Notes: generated from the letters alone by a model not told the origin. Positions 30,869 through 40,761 are shown, counted from the first letter of the stretch. The stretch: DNA of 64,000 bases from Shouchella miscanthi (GCF_007725405.1 NZ_CP042163.1:1488001-1552000); one strand, 5' to 3'. Made by a program: numbers and translations.

Positions 30869-33148
30869 ATGAGTAGCGTGAGAAGTTCAAGTTTAGGTTT
30901 TCCAAGAATTGGGGAACAACGAGAGTGGAAAAAAAATCTTGAAGCTTATTGGAACCAAAAAATATCAAAAGAGGAATATGGAACGAAGCAAAAAGCGTTG
31001 CGCCTTGCAAATGTACAAAAGCAAAAAGATGCTGGACTTGATTTAATTCCTGTAGGCGATTTTACCCACTACGATCATGTGTTAGATACGGCGGTTGCGT
31101 TTGGATTGGTACCTGATCGTTTTTCATACGATGGTGGAGAAGTTGATTTAGATACGTATTTTGCAATTGCGCGAGGAAATGATAACGCCGTTGCAGCCGA
31201 AATGACAAAGTGGTTTGATACAAATTATCATTATATTGTTCCAGAGCTAAATGGTAGGGAGCCAGAATTAGTTCATAATCGTTGGTTAACGCTCATTGAG
31301 GAAGCAAAGAAAGAACTCCATATTGTTGGGAAGCCTGTATTGTTAGGCCCTGTTACGTTTGTGAAACTGTCAAAACAGTATGGCAATCGTTCGTTTGTCG
31401 ATCATGTCAGAAGCTTATTGCCACTTTATACTACGGTATTAAACGAGCTTGCAGACGCTGGTGTGGAATGGATTCAAGTAGATGAGCCCATTCTAGTTGG
31501 AGATGTATCAGAGGAAGAATGGTCCATTATTGAAGAAGCTTATGATTGGTTCGCAAAGTCTGCTCCTAATGCAAAGATATTACTACAAACTTATTTTGAA
31601 GGAATTGATTCGTTAGATCGTGCGACAAAGCTAGCTGTTGCTGGTCTCGGGTTAGATTTTGTTTACAGTAATAATTTGGAGCAATTAAAGGGAAATGGCT
31701 TTCCGAAAGACAAGACATTAGCTGCAGGGTTAATTGATGGCCGTAACATTTGGCGTACTGACCTGACAGAGACCCATTCAATTGTGGAAGAGATTTTAAC
31801 TGTTGTTTCCAAAGAGCAGTTAATTGTTCAGCCATCATGCAGTCTTTTACATGTTCCAGTTACGTTAAAGCATGAACAAAAGCTTGCTAGTGACTTGAAA
31901 GCGGCACTCTCTTTCGCGGAAGAGAAATTAACGGAATTAGATCATGTCAAAAGTGTCGTGAATAAGCAACAAGGACCTGAACGTTTACAAGCTGGAAAAG
32001 AGGCAATTGAAGCGTTAAATCAATCTGCAAGTCGTACAAACAAAGAAGTTCGAGAAGCACTAGAGCGGAGTAAGAAAGAAGATTCAAAACGAAAGGTTCC
32101 AGCAGATAAACGGATGGAGCTTCAGCAAGAAGTGTTCAAATTTCCTAGCTTGCCAACAACGACAATTGGCAGCTTTCCTCAATCCCCTGAAGTGCGTAAA
32201 ACGAGGCTACAGTGGAGACGAGGAGAAATTTCAAACGAAGCGTATGAAACGTTTATTAACGCAGAAATTAAACGCTGGATTGACATTCAAGAGGAAATTG
32301 ATTTAGACGTACTCGTTCATGGAGAATTCGAGCGTACCGACATGGTTGAGTTTTTTGGTGAAAAGCTTGGTGGATTTGAATTTACATCAAACGGGTGGGT
32401 GCAGTCGTACGGATCACGTTGTGTGAAACCACCGATTATTTTCGGTGATGTCTACTTCCAAGAGGCTATGACAGTAAAAGAAACCCTTTACGCTCAATCC
32501 TTGACAGAGAAACCGGTAAAAGGGATGCTAACGGGTCCTGTAACGATTTACAATTGGTCATTCCCACGTACGGACTTGAAACCAGGCGATGTTGTAAATC
32601 AAATTGCATTAGCTCTTGAAAAGGAAGTGCTTGCCTTAGAAAGTGCTGGTATTACAGTTATTCAAGTAGATGAACCAGCATTAAGAGAGGGATTGCCGTT
32701 AAAAAGAAGGAATTGGACAGATTACTTAAATCAATCTGTTGTAGCGTTTCAGCTATCAGTAAAGACGGTTCAACCACAGACGCAAATTCATACCCATATG
32801 TGTTATTCGGATTTCCAAGATATTATTCAAGCGATTGATGGATTAGATGCAGATGTCATCTCAATTGAAATGTCTCGAAGTCACGGAGAATTAATTACTG
32901 CGTTTGAAGATTACACGTATAGCAAAGGCATTGGTTTAGGCGTATACGATATCCATAGTCCAAGAGTTCCAACAGAGGAAGAAATGGAAACAAGTATTAA
33001 CCGAGCCCTTCAGGTGCTGGATCAGCGAATCTTTTGGGTAAATCCAGACTGTGGTTTGAAAACGAGAAAAGAACCAGAAACAGTAGAGGCGCTAAAAGCG
33101 ATGGTAAAAGCTGCGAAGAACAAGCGTAAGGAACTAGTCGTGAAATAA
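30869..33148 (+). CDS. metE: Cobalamin-independent methionine synthase
   Basis: 759 residues, the normal MetE length. The N-terminal barrel starts SSSLGFPRIGEQREWKK. The C-terminal catalytic barrel has TTTIGSFPQSPEVRKTR (about 430), HGEFERTDMVEFFGE and the zinc ligands in HTHMCYS (about 640) and NPDCGLKTR (about 725). It transfers the methyl group from methyltetrahydrofolate triglutamate to homocysteine. AGGAGG precedes the ATG. Regulation by SAM (product pathway) and cobalamin (which permits a B12-dependent synthase) fits the enzyme exactly; this arrangement is described for B. clausii. Confidence 0.97.
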   Translation: MSSVRSSSLGFPRIGEQREWKKNLEAYWNQKISKEEYGTKQKALRLANVQKQKDAGLDLIPVGDFTHYDHVLDTAVAFGLVPDRFSYDGGEVDLDTYFAIARGNDNAVAAEMTKWFDTNYHYIVPELNGREPELVHNRWLTLIEEAKKELHIVGKPVLLGPVTFVKLSKQYGNRSFVDHVRSLLPLYTTVLNELADAGVEWIQVDEPILVGDVSEEEWSIIEEAYDWFAKSAPNAKILLQTYFEGIDSLDRATKLAVAGLGLDFVYSNNLEQLKGNGFPKDKTLAAGLIDGRNIWRTDLTETHSIVEEILTVVSKEQLIVQPSCSLLHVPVTLKHEQKLASDLKAALSFAEEKLTELDHVKSVVNKQQGPERLQAGKEAIEALNQSASRTNKEVREALERSKKEDSKRKVPADKRMELQQEVFKFPSLPTTTIGSFPQSPEVRKTRLQWRRGEISNEAYETFINAEIKRWIDIQEEIDLDVLVHGEFERTDMVEFFGEKLGGFEFTSNGWVQSYGSRCVKPPIIFGDVYFQEAMTVKETLYAQSLTEKPVKGMLTGPVTIYNWSFPRTDLKPGDVVNQIALALEKEVLALESAGITVIQVDEPALREGLPLKRRNWTDYLNQSVVAFQLSVKTVQPQTQIHTHMCYSDFQDIIQAIDGLDADVISIEMSRSHGELITAFEDYTYSKGIGLGVYDIHSPRVPTEEEMETSINRALQVLDQRIFWVNPDCGLKTRKEPETVEALKAMVKAAKNKRKELVVK

Positions 33149-33173
33149 GAAGGATCTCTATATTGGAAAAAGA

Positions 33174-33205
33174 GGGCTGAGTCGATTGACTCAGCCCCTT
33201 TCTTA
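33174..33205 (+). terminator. metE terminator
   Basis: A 10-bp perfect stem (33174-33183 with 33188-33197), GATT loop, then CTTTCTT. Confidence 0.85.
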
Positions 33206-33300
33206 TAAACTGATTTCATTATGTTTATCATCCCAAACAGTTTGAACGTAGTTTGTTTTTACACTACCTTTGCTAAATTGTCTATGCTTTCTCCAAGTAA

Positions 33301-34926
33301 TTATGCATTTAAATTAGTTGAATCGGTTGGTTTATCTCTGTTGCTAGCGCTTCTCGCTCCTTCAATTCCGAGGAAGACACACATGACGAAAAGGATAAAG
33401 CAAATGACCGATAGCAAATAGTTTTGCGCCATAAAGTTCGAGTAAAGCATGACAAGAAGAGCACTTGTTGTAACGATAAACATGAATATCATTGGAATGA
33501 TAACGAACAATGCTTTTGATTTTGTTTTAACAAGCCACATCGTAACGGCTAAGAGTGCTAACGCACCAAGCATTTGATTGGCTGCTCCGAATAAAGGCCA
33601 AACGGTTTGCCATGTTCCTGATAAAGCAAGGGCCGTTGCGCCAATTAAACCAGCCACCGTAGCGAAATGTTTGTTTGTTAACAGTTTTACATGAATGCTC
33701 TCACCAAGCTCCGATACGGTATAGCGCATTAAGCGTGTGGCGGAGTCTAAAGTAGTCATAAGAAAGGCCGAGGCAGCTAAAGCTGTAAATGTAATACCAG
33801 CTTGAACAGGCAGTCCCCACGTACTCATGAATTCACCAATTCCTAATGAAAAAACGCTGATCGGATCATTGTACTGCGCCATCAATGCTGAAAATTCGCC
33901 CATTGTTAAGTAGGCAACGGAACCGATCGCAATAATGGCAACAAATGCTTCAAGTAGCATCGACCCGTATGTGACAAAGCGTCCATTTTTTTCGTTGTCC
34001 AATTGCTTAGAGGTCGTTCCAGATGACACTAATGAATGGAATCCAGAAATCGCCCCACAAGCAATGGTAATAAATAAAATAGGAAAAAGAAAGCCTAGTT
34101 CACTGTTATAAAAACCAGTAAAAGCTGGCATTTGGATAGTTGGTCTTGCAATCAAGAGCCCTAAAAAGGCACCACCAATTAGAAAGTACAGCATAAATGA
34201 GTTCAAGTAGTCTCTTGGTTGAAGCAGCAACCATACAGGTAATACAGATGCAAAATACGCGTAAATAATTAAAATAAATGACCATGCCGTCGCGCTTAGC
34301 TCAATCGGGAAATTGAGACCAAACCAAATGGAGCCGACCATTGCAATTGAACCAAGGATGGTTGCGAGAACAAGATTCATTCGTACTTGGTTAACAAGTA
34401 AGCCAAAAACCATTGCTACTGCAATAAATAAAAGTGATGCTGTTGCTGCGCCAGGAAAGGATACAAATGTATTGGCAACTAATATGACAAACACGCCGAT
34501 AATTAAAATTAACGTAGCTATTGCAAAGGATAAGAACATTAGCTGTCCCCGTCGACCCATATACTCCTTAATCACTTCTCCAATTGATTTCGCTTTGTGA
34601 CGAACTGACGCTTGTAATGAAGCATAATCGTGTGTGCCGCCAACAAAAATACTCCCAACTATGATCCAGATAACGGCAGGTAGCCAGCCAAATACAATCG
34701 CTGCAATTGGACCAGTGATAGGACCCCCACCAGCAATGGTCGTAAAGTGGTGACCAATAAGAACCGGTGTCTTCGTTGGAATGTATTCCTTCCCATCATA
34801 AAGTGTGTGCGCAGGCGTTTGTCTGCTACTGTCTATCTTAAGTCGCCTCTCTAAGTATTTTCCGTATGTGAAATAGGCAACAATTAGCACACCACCACAA
34901 AGTAGCATCAATGTAACAAAATTCAT
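33301..34926 (-). CDS. cstA: CstA-family carbon starvation transporter
   Basis: 541 residues, about 16 membrane helices. Family hallmarks are the N-terminal DGKEYIPTKTPVLIGHHF, TTIAGGGPITGPI (about 62-75), FVGGTHDYASL, and GFHSLVSSGTTSKQL (about 295). CstA proteins import pyruvate or peptides during carbon limitation. The chain is shorter than the 700-residue E. coli protein, as usual for the Bacillus type. It lies 16 bp downstream of an unknown gene on the same strand, forming a probable two-gene operon. Confidence 0.92.
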   Translation of the reverse strand: MNFVTLMLLCGGVLIVAYFTYGKYLERRLKIDSSRQTPAHTLYDGKEYIPTKTPVLIGHHFTTIAGGGPITGPIAAIVFGWLPAVIWIIVGSIFVGGTHDYASLQASVRHKAKSIGEVIKEYMGRRGQLMFLSFAIATLILIIGVFVILVANTFVSFPGAATASLLFIAVAMVFGLLVNQVRMNLVLATILGSIAMVGSIWFGLNFPIELSATAWSFILIIYAYFASVLPVWLLLQPRDYLNSFMLYFLIGGAFLGLLIARPTIQMPAFTGFYNSELGFLFPILFITIACGAISGFHSLVSSGTTSKQLDNEKNGRFVTYGSMLLEAFVAIIAIGSVAYLTMGEFSALMAQYNDPISVFSLGIGEFMSTWGLPVQAGITFTALAASAFLMTTLDSATRLMRYTVSELGESIHVKLLTNKHFATVAGLIGATALALSGTWQTVWPLFGAANQMLGALALLAVTMWLVKTKSKALFVIIPMIFMFIVTTSALLVMLYSNFMAQNYLLSVICFILFVMCVFLGIEGARSASNRDKPTDSTNLNA

Positions 34927-34942
34927 TCTAAAACCCCACCTT

Positions 34943-35461
34943 CTAATTCTCCGTTATTGACTCAATAAATGATTTAATAAACGGGTAGCCTTTCTTATTC
35001 ATCGTGACTCTCTGATCAGGTAGTGAAAGAACCGCCAGATAGCGTTCGTACCAACCCGATTTTCCCCATTGAATAAATGAAACTTTTCTAGTCTTTTTTG
35101 CTTTTCTCTCTACTATAGGATCAGGTGAGTTGGCCGTTAAGAATATGCCGATATAAATGGATGACATATGGCTTGTGCGCTTGCTTTTATGTTGACGTAT
35201 ATACTGATCTAATTCTTGTTTGAATTGTTCGAATTCTTCGATCGAAGCTGTCTTTGCTTCATACAAGAAGATGTGTTGATTATTTTCAACACTCCATACG
35301 GTTACATTCTTTGTGAACATATACCGGTCATCACGACGGTAATAGTGCGCACTGAACCGAAGTGGAAGGCTTTCCAGCTTGTCATTTCCGTATACGTCAA
35401 ATTGATGCTTAAGCGCGTTCTCTAGTTGATTGATAAACCGTTCCGCCTTCGTAATTGACAC
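34943..35461 (-). CDS. Unknown 172-residue protein upstream of cstA
   Basis: Soluble, basic protein with alternating strands and helices (RFINQLENALKHQFDVYGN, then FTKNVTVWSVENNQHIFLYE, then SSIYIGIFLTANSPDP) and a Lys-rich central part. No family recognised. Start unresolved: the first usable codon GTG (35461) directly touches AGGAGG (35466-35461), leaving no spacing. An in-frame ATT at 35455 sits 5 nt after the site, and there is no other normal start nearby. Probably co-transcribed with cstA. Confidence 0.6.
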   Translation of the reverse strand: MSITKAERFINQLENALKHQFDVYGNDKLESLPLRFSAHYYRRDDRYMFTKNVTVWSVENNQHIFLYEAKTASIEEFEQFKQELDQYIRQHKSKRTSHMSSIYIGIFLTANSPDPIVERKAKKTRKVSFIQWGKSGWYERYLAVLSLPDQRVTMNKKGYPFIKSFIESITEN

Positions 35462-35477
35462 CTCCTCTTAAAACTTG

Positions 35478-35517
35478 ATTATAAGTGAATGCTTCTAATT
35501 ATAAGGACGTTCACTTA
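35478..35517. promoter_or_regulatory. Dyad operator in the cstA / aldehyde dehydrogenase divergent region
   Basis: TAAGTGAA (35482-35489) and TTCACTTA (35510-35517) are exact inverted repeats 20 bp apart. The left arm overlaps a minus-strand TATAAT (35483-35478), the probable -10 of the cstA operon. A regulator bound here could control both directions. Confidence 0.5.
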
Positions 35518-35618
35518 AAAGTTCAATACTTTCTGTTAATTTAATTTCCACAAACGAACGTTTTAAAAAACGATAGGAGGGAACAAACACCAAAAAGAGA
35601 GTTGAAAGGAGTCAAAGA

Positions 35619-37028
35619 ATGAAGCTGTATGTGAACGGCAAATGGATTGGTGAAGAATTGGAACAGCTTGATATTACAAACCCCGCAAACGGAGATGTGG
35701 TGGATCAAGTACCAAAAGGTGGGGAAAAAGAAGCTGCGCTTGCTGTAGATGCTGCTGCAAATGCGTTTAAATCATGGTCAACACTGTCAACGTATGAGCG
35801 CTGTGAAAAGTTGGAGTTATGGCATCATTATATTCATGAGCAAACGGAAGAACTGGCAGAACTCATGACCCTAGAACAGGGAAAAGCAATTAAAGAGGCT
35901 CGCGGTGAAATTGGTTATGCAAATTCCTTCATCAAGTGGTATGCAGAAGAAGGGAAGCGAAATTATGGTGAGACCATCCCTGCATCAACGAGTGATAAAC
36001 GACTCTTTGCGATTAAACAACCAGTTGGCGTTGTCGCAGCAATCACACCGTGGAATTTTCCAGCGGCGATGATTACACGGAAAATTGCTCCGGCATTAGC
36101 AGTAGGCTGTACAGCTGTTATTAAGCCAGCATCACAGACCCCGTTAACTGCTTTGAAGCTAGCAGAACTAGCAGAAAAAGCAGGCATTCCAGCGGGTGTC
36201 ATCAATGTTGTTGTTGGCTCTTCTAGTGACATCTCTAAAGTGTGGCAGGAAGATAAACGTGTCCGTAAATTAACGTTTACTGGTTCAACCGAAGTTGGGA
36301 AAAAGCTAATGAAAGACGCAGCAGAGACAATGAAAAAAGTGTCATTAGAATTAGGTGGTCATGCTCCTGTTATCGTCTTCAAAGATGCGGACCTAGATCG
36401 TGCTGTTGAAGATACGGTTGCATCAAAATTTAGAAATGGTGGACAGACGTGTGTCTGCGCCAATCGCATTTACGTAGAAGAGTCTATTGCGGAGACATTT
36501 ACAGCAAAATTGAAAGATGCAGTTCAGAAGCTCACAGTAGGCGATGGGTTAAATGAAGAAACAGATATAGGTCCGTTAATTGATCAAGATGCGGTCGACA
36601 AAGTATTGTCTCATATTGCGGATGCGAAAGAAAAAGGAGCAACGGTCGTTACAGGCGGGAAGAACACAGACGGTCTTTTTATGGAACCGACTGTATTAAC
36701 AAATGTAACGGATGAAATGGCCTGTATGGTAGAAGAAACATTTGGACCAGTTGCGCCAATCGCTACATTTAAAGAAGAAGAGGAAGCAATTGAGCGAGCA
36801 AATGATTCCATTTATGGCCTAGCTGCCTATGTATTTACGAAAGATATTAATCAAGCATTTCGTGTCACAGAAGCTTTGGAATACGGTATTGTTGGATTAA
36901 ACGATGGTGGTCCTTCCGCTGCTCAAGCGCCATTTGGCGGATTCAAACAGAGTGGGATAGGTCGCGAAGGTGGTAAGCAAGGAATGGAAGAGTATCTTGA
37001 AACGAAGTATGTGTCGTTTAAGTTGTAA
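35619..37028 (+). CDS. gabD: NAD(P)-dependent succinate-semialdehyde-type dehydrogenase
   Basis: 469 residues, complete aldehyde dehydrogenase. NAD-binding TPWNFPAAMITRKIAPALA (about 145), the general base Glu in LELGGHAP (about 246) and the nucleophilic Cys in GGQTCVCANR (about 280). The CxC around the nucleophile and the overall sequence resemble GabD, which oxidises succinate semialdehyde to succinate. No gabT is adjacent, so substrate is inferred from similarity alone. AAAGGAG precedes the ATG. Confidence 0.82.
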   Translation: MKLYVNGKWIGEELEQLDITNPANGDVVDQVPKGGEKEAALAVDAAANAFKSWSTLSTYERCEKLELWHHYIHEQTEELAELMTLEQGKAIKEARGEIGYANSFIKWYAEEGKRNYGETIPASTSDKRLFAIKQPVGVVAAITPWNFPAAMITRKIAPALAVGCTAVIKPASQTPLTALKLAELAEKAGIPAGVINVVVGSSSDISKVWQEDKRVRKLTFTGSTEVGKKLMKDAAETMKKVSLELGGHAPVIVFKDADLDRAVEDTVASKFRNGGQTCVCANRIYVEESIAETFTAKLKDAVQKLTVGDGLNEETDIGPLIDQDAVDKVLSHIADAKEKGATVVTGGKNTDGLFMEPTVLTNVTDEMACMVEETFGPVAPIATFKEEEEAIERANDSIYGLAAYVFTKDINQAFRVTEALEYGIVGLNDGGPSAAQAPFGGFKQSGIGREGGKQGMEEYLETKYVSFKL

Positions 37029-37033
37029 GAGAG

Positions 37034-37067
37034 AAAGCCTTGGTTTGTCATTACCAAGGTTTTTTTA
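37034..37067 (+). terminator. Rho-independent terminator
   Basis: CCTTGGT (37038-37044) pairs with ACCAAGG (37053-37059), extended by A/T pairs, followed by a T-run. Confidence 0.85.
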
Positions 37068-37074
37068 TTTTCTA

Positions 37075-37103
37075 TTGAACTATTTTTTATCATAGTGTAC
37101 TAT
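37075..37103 (+). promoter_or_regulatory. Sigma-A promoter of the first ABC transporter pair
   Basis: TTGAAC (37075-37080), 17-bp spacer, TACTAT (37098-37103). Forty bp before the transporter start. Confidence 0.65.
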
Positions 37104-37142
37104 TTAAGTAGAACACCGATACAAAAAGTGGAGGGGACAACT

Positions 37143-38066
37143 ATGGCTGACTTTCCTTTGCAAGTAAAAGGATTAAACAAATCATTTGGGAAAGCTCATA
37201 TTATTAAAGAGATGAGCTTTCAGTTACAACGAGGACAAATTTATGGTTTCTTAGGACCAAATGGATCTGGAAAGACAACAACGATTCGAATGATCGTATC
37301 GTTAATCAAACCAAATTCAGGCGATGTTCTCATTGAAGGGAAGAGTATTCAAACGGATCGAAAAGCGGCTTTAGCTAAAATAGGCGCGATTGTGGAAGAT
37401 CCAGATTTGTATGGCTATTTAACAGGTCAACAAAATCTTGAGCATTTCGCTAGGTTAAGCAATGAACCCATTTCAAAGGAGCGTATTCAAGAAGTCGTTG
37501 CTCTTGTTGAACTTCAAGATGCGATGAAGAAAAAAGTAAAAAATTATTCTCTCGGTATGAAACAACGATTAGGAATTGCGGTTTCACTTTTACATAAGCC
37601 TTCGGTTCTTATTTTAGATGAACCAACAAATGGTTTAGATCCTAAAGGCATACGTGATTTGCGCTTCTATCTGCAAAGGTTAGCAAAGGAAGATGGTGTA
37701 ACCTTACTCGTATCAAGCCATCAGCTGAATGAAATTGAAATGTTATGTGATCGAGCCATCGTCATTAAAAAAGGCGAAGTCGTTGATGAAATTTCGATGA
37801 ACGAAAGTCAAACAATAGAAAAAACATTAACAGTCAAAATAGAAGCAAAGCCTGTAAAGAAGGCCCTTGAACAGTTAGCACCATTTGGGTTTGTTAAACA
37901 AAATGGAGAGACACTTGAGCTTGAAAAACAATCCTATGAGGATATACCAGCAATCATTACTGCATTAGTAAAAGAGCAAATTGAAGTGTTTGGTGTAACG
38001 TATCAAAACCGTCTAGAGGACGCATACTTTACGCTTACAGAAGAACAGGAAGAAGGTGTATCTTAA
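37143..38066 (+). CDS. ABC transporter ATP-binding protein (YhcH/BcrA-like)
   Basis: 307 residues from the ATG at 37143 (GGAGGGG upstream). Walker A GPNGSGKTTT (about 40), Q-loop, signature YSLGMKQRLGIA (about 137), Walker B LILDEPTNGLDP and the switch His in SSHQLNE. The C-terminal 80 residues form the extension typical of BcrA-type ATPases linked to peptide or lipid export and bacitracin-like resistance. Its stop overlaps the permease start (TAATG). With the GntR-linked pair downstream the locus resembles B. subtilis yhcEFGHI, in rearranged order. Confidence 0.88.
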   Translation: MADFPLQVKGLNKSFGKAHIIKEMSFQLQRGQIYGFLGPNGSGKTTTIRMIVSLIKPNSGDVLIEGKSIQTDRKAALAKIGAIVEDPDLYGYLTGQQNLEHFARLSNEPISKERIQEVVALVELQDAMKKKVKNYSLGMKQRLGIAVSLLHKPSVLILDEPTNGLDPKGIRDLRFYLQRLAKEDGVTLLVSSHQLNEIEMLCDRAIVIKKGEVVDEISMNESQTIEKTLTVKIEAKPVKKALEQLAPFGFVKQNGETLELEKQSYEDIPAIITALVKEQIEVFGVTYQNRLEDAYFTLTEEQEEGVS

Positions 38067-38830
38067 TGGGCATTATCTATAATGAATGGTTAAAATCTTG
38101 GTATGGTCGCAAAATATGGTTATTTGCTCTTATTATGCTTCTTTTTATTGGTGGTGCTGTAGCGCTCTTCCTATTCACTCAATCACAAATGGATTCTGCA
38201 ATGACAGCAAATGAGTTTGCTGAAATAAGTGTGTACGCGTTTCCGACTTTTGTAATGTTGTTTGGTGTTGTTCTTATTGCAGGGGCGATTGCCGGAGAAT
38301 TTTCAAGTGGAACAATTAAACAATTGCTAATTCGTCCAGCTTCTCGTCACAATATATTGTTTGGAAAATGGTTTGGTAACTTGCTTCTAGCAACGTTTAT
38401 GTATTTTGCCATCGTCCTGCTAGTGATTATCATTGGCTTACTCGTGTTTGACCCGGGCAGTGGTTCAGTTGGAGAGACGTTTAAAACGACACTTGAAATG
38501 GCTATTTATCAGCTACCAACGCTTGTTTTCTACATGGCATTTGCTACATTAATTGCCGTCTTAACTAAGAGCACAGCGTTAACGATTATTATCACGTTTG
38601 CACCGATGTTTTTTAGTAGCATCATTCAATTATTCATTCATCAGTATGAGTGGTCGAAATGGATTGTCATTTCCCATATAGATGTATTTAGTAATTATTA
38701 TTCAAATGAGATGATCTTTATGGAGCCACCATTCGAAAGCATGTGGGGATCATTAGCGTTTTTAGGCGCTCATATTGTTGTCATTCTTATTGCGGCTCAT
38801 CTTGTATTTAAAAAAAGAGATGTGCTTTAA
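38066..38830 (+). CDS. ABC-2 type permease (YhcI-like)
   Basis: 254 residues, six membrane helices (first at about 17-37, last near the C-terminus HIVVILIAAHLVF). The GEFSSGTIKQLLIRPASR loop (about 78-95) is the coupling-helix region typical of ABC-2 permeases. Partner of the ATPase immediately upstream; together they would export an unidentified hydrophobic compound or protect against one. A weak hairpin (38837-38861) follows. Confidence 0.85.
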   Translation: MGIIYNEWLKSWYGRKIWLFALIMLLFIGGAVALFLFTQSQMDSAMTANEFAEISVYAFPTFVMLFGVVLIAGAIAGEFSSGTIKQLLIRPASRHNILFGKWFGNLLLATFMYFAIVLLVIIIGLLVFDPGSGSVGETFKTTLEMAIYQLPTLVFYMAFATLIAVLTKSTALTIIITFAPMFFSSIIQLFIHQYEWSKWIVISHIDVFSNYYSNEMIFMEPPFESMWGSLAFLGAHIVVILIAAHLVFKKRDVL

Positions 38831-38889
38831 TAAAACAGTCAGGCGTTTACTTCGCCTGGCTTATTGCTTTAGAAAGGGGGCTGTGGCAT

Positions 38890-39255
38890 TTGTCTATTCA
38901 ATTTGATCCGAACAAAGCCATTTACGCCCAAATTGTCGATTCCTTTTATCAACAAATTTGTAGCGCAGAGTTAATGCCAGGAGAAAAATTACCATCTGTT
39001 CGTGAGACGGCGCAAACGTTAAAAGTGAATCCGAATACAGTATCCCGAGCGTATCAAGAGATGGATCGTGACCAGGTGACCTACTCTAAGCGGGGACAAG
39101 GAACGTTCGTAACGGAAGATCTTGCGATTATTCGAACGCTAAAAGAAGCGTTAGCGAAAAAACAATTAACAGAACTAGTCCACTATATGCGGAAATTAGG
39201 TTATACCGATGAAACCATGATTGAGGCACTTACGAAAATAGTAAAGGAGGTGTAA
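38890..39255 (+). CDS. GntR/YtrA-family regulator (YhcF-like)
   Basis: 121 residues, TTG start at 38890 behind AAAGGGGG. The winged helix-turn-helix is LPSVRETAQTLKVNPNTVSR followed by AYQEMDRDQ and GQGTFV. The short C-terminal helical tail without a ligand domain marks the YtrA subfamily, whose members repress adjacent ABC transporter operons and respond to cell-wall or membrane stress. Three bp before the next ATPase gene, so it most likely autoregulates this operon. Confidence 0.88.
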   Translation: MSIQFDPNKAIYAQIVDSFYQQICSAELMPGEKLPSVRETAQTLKVNPNTVSRAYQEMDRDQVTYSKRGQGTFVTEDLAIIRTLKEALAKKQLTELVHYMRKLGYTDETMIEALTKIVKEV

Positions 39256-39258
39256 AGG

Positions 39259-39957
39259 ATGTATTCGTTTGAAGTGAAAGGTATACACAAAAACTATGGA
39301 CGGAAACAAGTATTTACGAATGTATCCTGCCGATTTGATCAAAATCGATTTATCGTGTTGCTAGGATCGAATGGTTCAGGAAAGTCTACGCTACTGAAAC
39401 TTTGTGCCGGGTTGGCACCTTTCTCTAAAGGAGAAATTCGTCTTGGAGACGCCAGTAGTCGTATTGACCGAGCGCAGAATGCAAGCTATGTAGCAGAAGG
39501 AGTTGGCTATCCAGCTTATCAAACTGCAGGAACGATCCTTACTCAACAAAAAAAATTGTATCCTGAATTCAATCAAGAGCAAGCGCTACATTATTGTCAT
39601 GAAGTGAGCGTGCCGACACAAGTAAAGTGGGGTTCACTATCAACAGGTCAGCGCCACTTACTCGCACTAATTGTCGCAATCTCTACACAAAAACCATTTT
39701 TATTTATCGATGAATTGTTAGCGAATTTGGATACGACAAAAAAAGAAGCCATGCAGCGAATTTTAACAGACTTTCTATTGGACAATAATCGGACGATTGT
39801 AATGGCTACTCATGCGTATGAAGACGTCGAAATGCTCGCCGATGGTGCAATGTTTATCAAAGAAGATGAAGTGACAACGATACCAGATTTAGAAGGATGG
39901 CGACAGGAACATGGCGCCTCGCTCCATGATTTATTCGCAAGGGTGGGAAGAGCATGA
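39259..39957 (+). CDS. ABC transporter ATP-binding protein (YhcG-like)
   Basis: 232 residues. Walker A GSNGSGKSTL (about 37), signature LSTGQRHLLAL (about 128), Walker B FLFIDELLANLD, in which the usual DEP is DEL, and the switch His in MATHAYEDVE. AAGGAGGTG lies before the ATG. Overlaps the following permease start by four bases (ATGA), indicating coupling. Confidence 0.85.
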   Translation: MYSFEVKGIHKNYGRKQVFTNVSCRFDQNRFIVLLGSNGSGKSTLLKLCAGLAPFSKGEIRLGDASSRIDRAQNASYVAEGVGYPAYQTAGTILTQQKKLYPEFNQEQALHYCHEVSVPTQVKWGSLSTGQRHLLALIVAISTQKPFLFIDELLANLDTTKKEAMQRILTDFLLDNNRTIVMATHAYEDVEMLADGAMFIKEDEVTTIPDLEGWRQEHGASLHDLFARVGRA

Positions 39958-40691
39958 AGGAGTTTGTTTTTTTTCTAAAGAGAGATATACGCCTGCTAGT
40001 ACCTATTAATGTCATTATTGCGATACTGTTTACCATTATGCTCGTCATTGCGGGTATTATTCGTATGCGTCTCGCTGAACCGTTTCAATTGCCTGGTGTA
40101 ACGGCAGTAACCGTATTGTTGTTTCTTTACCTTGTATTTGCGACATTTTTCATTATTATTGAATCGGTTTGGCGAGAATGGCGCTTAGGAATACAACATC
40201 ATTGGTATCTTGCTCCAGGTGCTATCTTACTAAAGCTTCTTGCTAAAATAACAGCAAACTTCATATGGTTATTTGTCCAATGTATCTTCGTTGCCCTTTT
40301 CATGCTAGTGTTTATTTATTTTGCTGCGGAAAGTCACATTTTACAAACTGTTTTTCAGGAAAGTCGTCTTTTACTAAATTACCCGCTCCAACTAATTTGG
40401 TTCACTTTAATAGCTCCGGTTTTAGGCATCATTATGATTCTTTTACCTGTTTATCTTTTTTTAGGAATAAAAACATGGGTGAAGTATGGAGTGCTATTTA
40501 TTTATGGATTTTTATTTGTCGTTGTCTATCCGTATGTTGCGCTTAAGATCGAGAATCATACTGAACCAGAGAGTGGAATTTTCTTTTTTGTTGAGCTGAC
40601 GAGCAATGAACAAATGGTAATGGACACAGGGTTACTCTTTATTCTTCTTTTTTGCACGACTTATTTCCTGAAGAAGAGAATTGAGCTTTAA
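39954..40691 (+). CDS. ABC transporter membrane subunit (YhcE-like)
   Basis: 245 residues with about six membrane helices, the first at 16-37. It lacks the clear ABC-2 loop of the other permease. Assigned as the membrane partner of the ATPase it overlaps; this resembles YhcE by position and topology. Poor sequence conservation is normal for this type. Confidence 0.75.
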   Translation: MKEFVFFLKRDIRLLVPINVIIAILFTIMLVIAGIIRMRLAEPFQLPGVTAVTVLLFLYLVFATFFIIIESVWREWRLGIQHHWYLAPGAILLKLLAKITANFIWLFVQCIFVALFMLVFIYFAAESHILQTVFQESRLLLNYPLQLIWFTLIAPVLGIIMILLPVYLFLGIKTWVKYGVLFIYGFLFVVVYPYVALKIENHTEPESGIFFFVELTSNEQMVMDTGLLFILLFCTTYFLKKRIEL

Positions 40692-40761
40692 GCATTTGAA
40701 TGTTTAGGCTCTTACCGATAGAATAGAAAGATCTGATGGAGAAAGTGAAGTGTAGCAGGAA

